Source of the DNA: Chloroflexota bacterium
GTDB taxonomy: Bacteria; Chloroflexota; Anaerolineae; Promineifilales; Promineifilaceae
Direction of reading: 5' to 3'
Length of the DNA: 46,242 nt
NCBI GenBank assembly: GCA_022616275.1
Contig: JAKEFB010000166.1
Coordinates: forward strand, 1 to 46,242
The position numbers and the translations under genes are program-made. The notes under the pieces are model-generated. The model saw only the letters and a list, made by a program, of their open reading frames with translations, ran no database searches and was not told the DNA's origin. Each line of letters starts with the position of its first letter. Position 1 is the first letter of the stretch. Shown one piece after another: positions 42,104 to 46,242 of this stretch.

Positions 42104-42141
42104 TCAGGTGACTGTCACTTGCGCAAGTGACAGTCACCTGA
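42104..42141. repeat. AGGTGACTGTCACTT palindrome, perfect copy
   Basis: TCAGGTGACTGTCACTT (42104-42120), GCGC, AAGTGACAGTCACCTGA (42125-42141): a 38-bp perfect palindrome in the 5' flank of the Ap4A gene. An imperfect copy lies at 23813-23846, upstream of the universal stress gene. Confidence 0.85.
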
Positions 42142-42155
42142 GCAGTGTGGCTGAG

Positions 42156-42197
42156 GATAAAAAACGTTGTGGCGACAGATGCCACTGTCGCCACAAC
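42156..42197 (-). terminator. Terminator of the small secreted protein gene
   Basis: GTTGTGGCGACAG (42166-42178) and CTGTCGCCACAAC (42185-42197) form a perfect 13-bp stem. On the minus strand it is followed by GTTTTTTATC. Confidence 0.85.
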
Positions 42198-42257
42198 AAA
42201 ACTCAATAAATTATCCCTGGGTGCGAAGAAAGTTCTGTGCTGTGTGCCAGTAGAGAG

Positions 42258-42653
42258 TTAGTTGTTACAGAACGGGGCAATGGTGTTGGGGTAACCCTGA
42301 GTGCGAGCGTTGGTGTTCCCATTGCTGTCGGTGACTGTCCAGCGATAGCAGGCGCCGCCCGGATCGTTGAACTCAATGCGGACACGCTGGGGCGCGTACT
42401 CGTAAGTGATGAAGGAGCCGGCCGGGTTTGCCAATTTCCTGGTTTGAGCGCTCATCATCGTCGCCCCGTCGCCGGGTTTGCAGGTGACATAATAGATACC
42501 GGAGCTGGCGTCGAATATGGCTCTTGAACACTCAGGGACGACAGATTCCCCGCTGGCCCGCACCACACCTGCGCCAACCACTCCCAACGCGATGGCGGCC
42601 AAAAAAACGAGCGCCATCATAACCATCCTGACTTTACGACTGGAAACTACCAT
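42258..42653 (-). CDS. Small secreted four-cysteine protein, copy 1
   Basis: 131 residues from ATG 42653, with AGGAGG eight bases upstream. Residues ~8-34 are a signal peptide (MVMMALVFLAAIALGVVGAG). The mature part has four Cys in VPECSRAIF, YYVTCKPGDG, GGACYRWTV and the C-terminal PFCNN, enough for two disulfides. RIEFNDPGGACYRWTVTDSN and the TQGYPN tail are shared with copy 2, whereas residues ~66-91 and the stretch after the first Cys differ strongly. About 32 of 131 residues differ between the copies. No family is recognised; an exported structural or interaction protein is possible. Confidence 0.75.
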   Translation of the reverse strand: MVVSSRKVRMVMMALVFLAAIALGVVGAGVVRASGESVVPECSRAIFDASSGIYYVTCKPGDGATMMSAQTRKLANPAGSFITYEYAPQRVRIEFNDPGGACYRWTVTDSNGNTNARTQGYPNTIAPFCNN

Positions 42654-42799
42654 TATATTTGCCTCCTAATACTGGTAGAGAGAATGTATAATCGTATTGT
42701 GCGGATTGGCTATGAGTTCACAATCGGAAAGAAGTCCTACGGAAAGAAGTACTATAGGGAAGGACTGGCGATTTCGTCGCTTAACCTCTGGGAGGAAGT

Positions 42800-44749
42800 A
42801 TGTGTGGTCTGGCTGGTCTCATTAACCTGAGTGGCCAACCGATCGCCGATCCGGCCGTGGCCCGGGCGATGGGCGCCATTTTGACTCATCGCGGGCCAGA
42901 GGACGAAGGCTGCCTGCTGGACGGCCCGGTCGCCTTTGCCTTTCGCCGGCTGCGGATCATTGACCTGGAAACCGGCCACCAGCCTGTCGCCAACGAGGCC
43001 CAAACTATCTGGGCCATGTTGAACGGGGAAATCTACAATTTTGTCGAGCTTCGCCGGCAATTGGAGCAAAAAGGCCACCAGTTCCAGACCCAGTCAGACA
43101 CCGAGGTCATTGTTCACGCCTATGAAAGCCACGGGCTGGACTTTGTCCACTATTTGCGAGGGATGTTTGCCATTGCCTTGTGGGATAGCATCGAGCGACG
43201 GCTGATCCTGGTACGGGATAGGGTGGGGAAGAAGCCGCTCTTTTACAGCCAGCGCGACGGTCAGCTTGCTTTTGCCTCGGAGTTAAAAGCATTGCTGGCC
43301 TGGCCTGGGCTCCAGCGGACCATCCACCCGCCGGCGCTGCACGATTACCTGACTTTCCTGCACGTGCCCGGCCCGGCCAGCATCTTTGCCGGGGTCTACA
43401 AAGTACCGCCGGCCCACTTCCTGGTGGCTGATGGCCAGCGAGGAGAGATTTCCCTCCACTGTTACTGGCGGCCGGCGGCCGAGCCTGACCGCAGCAAGCC
43501 GCTCTCTTTCTACGCCGAGGGGCTTCAGGAAGTATTGGCCGAAGCCGTCCACTTGCGACTGCGCAGCGACGTGCCGCTGGGCGCTTTTTTGAGCGGCGGA
43601 ATTGATTCGACCATTATCGTCGGCCTGATGTCGGTCGAGGTCGCCCCGGTCCGCACTTTCAACATTGCCTTTCCCGATCCTCGCTTTGACGAATCGCGCT
43701 ACGCCAGCCTGGCGGCCGCCGCTTTTGGCGCCCGGCATACCTGTGAAATGGTGGACGACACGACCTTTACCGCTGAGGAGCTGGCCCGGCTGGTCTGGCA
43801 CATGGACGAGCCTTTTGGCGATTCTTCCTTTATCCCCACCTATTGGGTGGCCAAAACGGCGCGGCAGCAGGTGACGGTGGCCCTCTCCGGCGATGGCGGC
43901 GACGAGTTGTTTGCTGGCTACGACCGCTACCGCTATTTTCAGTGGTTAGGCCGGCTGGCCGGGTTGCCGCATTGGGGCCGGCTGGTCGGCCAGGCCGGCG
44001 CGGCCTGGCTGGCCAAGGCCGCTCCGTCTTCCCAGGCCGGCCGCTTGCGGCAGGCAGAAAAGGCTTTTGCCTTGAGCGCCCTGGACGCAGACGGCCGCAT
44101 CCTGGCTCTCAACGCCTACTTCAACGAAGCGGAGAAGCGCTGCCTTTACAGCGACCACTGGCAAACGAACCTGAATGGCTATGCCAGCCCGGAACGGTGG
44201 CGGCAGCAGCCAGCCTTTACTCGTGGACCGGCCGATCCCCTGGCCAGGTTCCTGTTGAGCGATTTCGAGACGAAAATGGTGGACGATTACCTGGTCAAGG
44301 TGGACCGGGCGGCGATGGCCTGCGCTCTGGAAGTGCGCTCGCCGTTTCTGGACCACCACGTGGTGGAATTTGCCATGCGCATCCCCCCCGAGTATAAGCT
44401 CCACAACCGGGCGCAAAAAATCGTTCTAAAACAGGCCTTTACCCACCTCTTGCCGCCCGCTATTGCCCGGCGTGGCAAACAGGGCTTTGAAATCCCCATC
44501 GCCGCCTGGTTCCAACGAGAGCCGTGGCGGTCGTTGCTGGGTGATACTCTCTCGGACAGCGCCTTGCAGGCGCAGGGCATCTTCGACCCGGCCGGAGTCG
44601 TGGCCTTGCGCGACGAGCTGCTGCGCAACCCGGAAGCCAGGCATTTCCCCCTCAGCGCCCACCAGTTGCGCTACCGGGTCTGGGCGTTGTTTGTCTTCCA
44701 GTTGTGGTGGCGGCAGTTTATGGCGGGTGATGCGCGTCCTGGTTATTAG
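42800..44749 (+). CDS. asnB: Glutamine-hydrolysing asparagine synthase family protein
   Basis: 649 residues from ATG 42800 (MCGLAGLINLSG), preceded by GGGAGGAAGT. Cys2 is exposed as the N-terminal nucleophile of the glutaminase domain (residues 2-~200), with RLRIIDLETGHQP and NGEIYNFVELR as family signatures. The synthetase domain (~225-620) contains the PP-loop LSGGIDSTIIVG and ALSGDGGDELFAGYDRY. Both halves appear intact. Homologues next to glycosyltransferases often belong to surface-polysaccharide or modification clusters, so it may amidate a sugar or peptide and not make free asparagine. Its stop overlaps the glycosyltransferase start by 20 bases. A TATAAT lies at 42687-42692 in the divergent promoter region, but no good -35 box was found. 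Confidence 0.92.
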   Translation: MCGLAGLINLSGQPIADPAVARAMGAILTHRGPEDEGCLLDGPVAFAFRRLRIIDLETGHQPVANEAQTIWAMLNGEIYNFVELRRQLEQKGHQFQTQSDTEVIVHAYESHGLDFVHYLRGMFAIALWDSIERRLILVRDRVGKKPLFYSQRDGQLAFASELKALLAWPGLQRTIHPPALHDYLTFLHVPGPASIFAGVYKVPPAHFLVADGQRGEISLHCYWRPAAEPDRSKPLSFYAEGLQEVLAEAVHLRLRSDVPLGAFLSGGIDSTIIVGLMSVEVAPVRTFNIAFPDPRFDESRYASLAAAAFGARHTCEMVDDTTFTAEELARLVWHMDEPFGDSSFIPTYWVAKTARQQVTVALSGDGGDELFAGYDRYRYFQWLGRLAGLPHWGRLVGQAGAAWLAKAAPSSQAGRLRQAEKAFALSALDADGRILALNAYFNEAEKRCLYSDHWQTNLNGYASPERWRQQPAFTRGPADPLARFLLSDFETKMVDDYLVKVDRAAMACALEVRSPFLDHHVVEFAMRIPPEYKLHNRAQKIVLKQAFTHLLPPAIARRGKQGFEIPIAAWFQREPWRSLLGDTLSDSALQAQGIFDPAGVVALRDELLRNPEARHFPLSAHQLRYRVWALFVFQLWWRQFMAGDARPGY

Positions 44750-45704
44750 CAGCCAGTGGCCCACGCCGGAGGCGCCGGAGAAGGTGCCTTTTATTGTCCA
44801 ACAGGTCGAATATCTGCGCCGGGCAGGAGTGGAAATCTCGGTCTTTGCCTTTCGCGGGTACATGAACCCCGCTCACTATGGGCGGGCCTGGCGGCGGCTG
44901 CGCCGTGAATACGAGCTGTCGCAATTTGACCTGGTCCACGCCCAGTTTGGCCAGAGCGGGCTGCTGGCTTTGCCACGGCGCCGGCCGCTCGTAGTGACCT
45001 TTCGCGGGAGCGATTTGCAGGGCATTGTCGGGGCCAACGGCCGTTACACGCTGGCCGGGGTTGCCAACCGCCTGGTGAGCCGCTTCATCGCCTATTGCGC
45101 CGACGAGCGGATTATCGTGGCCGATCATTTGCAGCCTTACCTGCCGGCCGGAAGGCGCGCCCACGTCATTCCAGGCGGCGTGGACCTGGAGTTGTTCCGG
45201 CCGCTGCCCCAACCGGAAGCGCGCCGCCAGCTCGGGTTGCCGGAAGACAAACGGCTGGTCTTGTTCGCCGCCGATCCCGGGCGGGCCGTCAAGCGCTTTC
45301 ACCTGGCCGAGCAAGCCATATCGCTGTTGCCAGCGCAGCTCGACGCGGCCCTGATTACGACGGCGGCCGTGCCCCATCACTTGATGCCGGTCTATATGAA
45401 CGCCTGCGACGCGTTGGTTTTGACTTCGCAGCACGAGGGCTCGCCTAACGTAGTCAAAGAAGCGCTGGCCTGCAACCTGCCCGTTGTTGCGGTGGACGTG
45501 GGAGATGTGCGCCAGCGCCTGGAGGGGCTTCCCGGCTGTGTGGTCTGCGCCAGCGATGAGCCAGAAACCATTGCCGCTGCTCTGACCGAGGTCTTGCGTT
45601 CCCGCGGCCGTACTCCTGGTAGAGAACGGGTTCTGGCGTTGGACGAGCGCCTGGTGGCTCAGAAAATTATTGCCATTTACGAGGCTGCCCTGGCCGGTGG
45701 CTGA
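44730..45704 (+). CDS. GT4-family glycosyltransferase
   Basis: 324 residues from ATG 44730 (MRVLVISSQWPTPEAPEK), overlapping the asnB stop by 20 bases, so translation is probably coupled. This is a GT-B fold of family 4: the N-terminal domain ends near ~160 (VIPGGVDLELFRPLPQ marks the linker), and the C-terminal domain carries DALVLTSQHEGSPNVVKEAL, with the Glu-x7-Glu motif for sugar-nucleotide binding. It is somewhat shorter than usual. The TGA stop and the last few bases belong to the long direct repeat, so the 3' end was set by the duplication junction. It probably transfers sugar to an exported glycan. Confidence 0.9.
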   Translation: MRVLVISSQWPTPEAPEKVPFIVQQVEYLRRAGVEISVFAFRGYMNPAHYGRAWRRLRREYELSQFDLVHAQFGQSGLLALPRRRPLVVTFRGSDLQGIVGANGRYTLAGVANRLVSRFIAYCADERIIVADHLQPYLPAGRRAHVIPGGVDLELFRPLPQPEARRQLGLPEDKRLVLFAADPGRAVKRFHLAEQAISLLPAQLDAALITTAAVPHHLMPVYMNACDALVLTSQHEGSPNVVKEALACNLPVVAVDVGDVRQRLEGLPGCVVCASDEPETIAAALTEVLRSRGRTPGRERVLALDERLVAQKIIAIYEAALAGG

Positions 45705-45705
45705 G

Positions 45706-45747
45706 GATAAAAAACGTTGTGGCGACAGATGCCACTGTCGCCACAAC
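45706..45747 (-). terminator. Terminator of the second small secreted protein gene
   Basis: Identical to the hairpin at 42156-42197: 13-bp arms GTTGTGGCGACAG and CTGTCGCCACAAC, followed on the minus strand by GTTTTTTATC. It lies immediately after the glycosyltransferase stop on the other strand. Confidence 0.85.
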
Positions 45748-45807
45748 AAAGCTCTATAAGTTATCCCTGGGTGCGAAGAAAGCTCTACGCTGTGTGCCAG
45801 TAGAGAG

Positions 45808-46203
45808 TTAGTTGTTACAGAACGGGGCAGTGAAGTTGGGATAACCCTGAGTGTAGTCGTTGGTGTTGCCGTTGCTGTCGGTAACCGTCCAGCGATAGCA
45901 GGCGCCGCCGGGATCATTGAACTCAATGCGGGCACCCCGGGGGGCGTACCTGTATTTGATGGTGGAGCCGACCAAGGGAACCAATTTCGTGGTTTGAACG
46001 CCTGTCACCGTCGCCCCGTCGCCGGGTTTGCAAGTGACAGAATAGAAACCGGAGCTGGCGTCGAATACGGGCCATGAACACTTGGGGACGGCAGATTCCC
46101 CGCTGGCCCGCACCACACCGGCGCCAACCACTCCCAACACGATGGCGGCTAGAAAGACAAGCGCCACCAAAACCAACCCGGCTTTACGACTGGAAACTAC
46201 CAT
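45808..46203 (-). CDS. Small secreted four-cysteine protein, copy 2
   Basis: 131 residues from ATG 46203, same ribosome-binding site as copy 1. Signal peptide LVLVALVFLAAIVLGVVGAG. The four Cys are kept (VPKCSWPVF, YSVTCKPGDG, GGACYRWTV, PFCNN), as is RIEFNDPGGACYRWTVTDSN. The central segment (VTGVQTTKLVPLVGSTIKYR) differs from copy 1 (MMSAQTRKLANPAGSFITYE) at most positions, including charge changes. Function unknown; see copy 1. Confidence 0.75.
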   Translation of the reverse strand: MVVSSRKAGLVLVALVFLAAIVLGVVGAGVVRASGESAVPKCSWPVFDASSGFYSVTCKPGDGATVTGVQTTKLVPLVGSTIKYRYAPRGARIEFNDPGGACYRWTVTDSNGNTNDYTQGYPNFTAPFCNN

Positions 46204-46242
46204 TATATTTGCCTCCTGATACTGGTAGAGAGAATGTATAAT

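Larger units (their letters stand above)
42147..42692. repeat. Long direct repeat, left copy
   Basis: This stretch corresponds base for base, without indels, to 45697-46242 (offset exactly 3550). It holds a terminator, a gene for a small secreted four-Cys protein and its ribosome-binding site. Non-coding parts are almost identical, while the coding part has diverged more. The right copy is cut by the window edge, so the full length is at least 546 bp. Confidence 0.9.
45697..46242. repeat. Long direct repeat, right copy (continues past the window)
   Basis: Matches 42147-42692 at a constant offset of 3550. The match begins with GTGGCTGAGGATAAAAAACG, which contains the glycosyltransferase stop codon, and is still nearly identical at the last base of the window. 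Confidence 0.9.

Noticed and set aside
44463-44729. 89-residue N-terminal extension of the glycosyltransferase
   Set aside because: It is wholly inside the asnB gene in another frame. RVLVISSQWP at 44730 is the usual first strand of GT4 enzymes.
42258-44749. Lasso-peptide cluster (asparagine-synthase-like cyclase plus small precursor)
   Set aside because: The synthase has the full glutaminase domain with Cys2, the small protein has a normal signal peptide and four Cys, and no B-type protease or recognition protein is present.

Overview
The window looks like a chromosomal segment of a GC-rich, probably filamentous member of the Chloroflexota (Anaerolineae-like). This is inferred from the mix of gene families (CHAT/TPR protein with an ECF sigma factor, AddAB helicase-nuclease, a SWIM/VWA/MoxR/DUF5682-type operon, secreted clostripain- and metalloprotease-like proteins) and from the very heavy use of GGCCGG/CCGGCC strings. 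No rRNA, tRNA, CRISPR array or phage genes were seen. Genes sit on both strands in short operons separated by many hairpin and low-complexity repeats.

Layout. 1-5.6 kb: two related secreted metalloprotease-like genes (one cut by the left edge) around an intact insertion sequence (785-2215, 18-bp inverted repeats, 9-bp target duplication), then a lipoprotein sharing a C-terminal domain with the protease, a decayed NicO/RcnA-type metal-efflux gene and a small HEAT-repeat gene. 6-12 kb: two large secreted proteins on the minus strand, a clostripain-like (C11) cysteine peptidase and a metallopeptidase-like protein with a PKD domain. 12-19 kb: a TPR-CHAT caspase-like protein facing a minus-strand cluster of CHASE4/HAMP/PAS/GAF histidine kinase, ECF sigma factor and zinc-finger anti-sigma-like protein. 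19-26 kb: membrane protein, GPH-type transporter, PflX-like radical SAM protein, SRPBCC protein, small membrane protein, universal stress protein, SIMPL-domain protein and a Cys-rich zinc-binding protein.

26-41 kb is the most striking part: addB and addA (dual-nuclease recombination helicase) followed on the same strand by a SWIM-like zinc protein, an unrecognised 465-residue protein, a CoxE-like VWA protein, a MoxR AAA+ ATPase, a broken cytochrome P450 and a 922-residue DUF5682-like protein. The MoxR + VWA + SWIM + DUF5682 combination suggests an NTP-driven chaperone or conflict/stress system; its biochemical role is not evident from sequence. 41-46 kb: an Ap4A-phosphorylase-like gene, then an asnB-glycosyltransferase pair bracketed by gap-free direct repeats of at least 546 bp, each carrying a gene for a diverged small secreted four-cysteine protein.

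Two features run through the whole window. Several families of short palindromes and low-complexity repeats recur between genes, and repeats of the same kinds also lie inside open reading frames (twice in addB, once each in the VWA and DUF5682 genes, and at the 3' end of the PKD protein gene), read through in frame as linker-like peptide.
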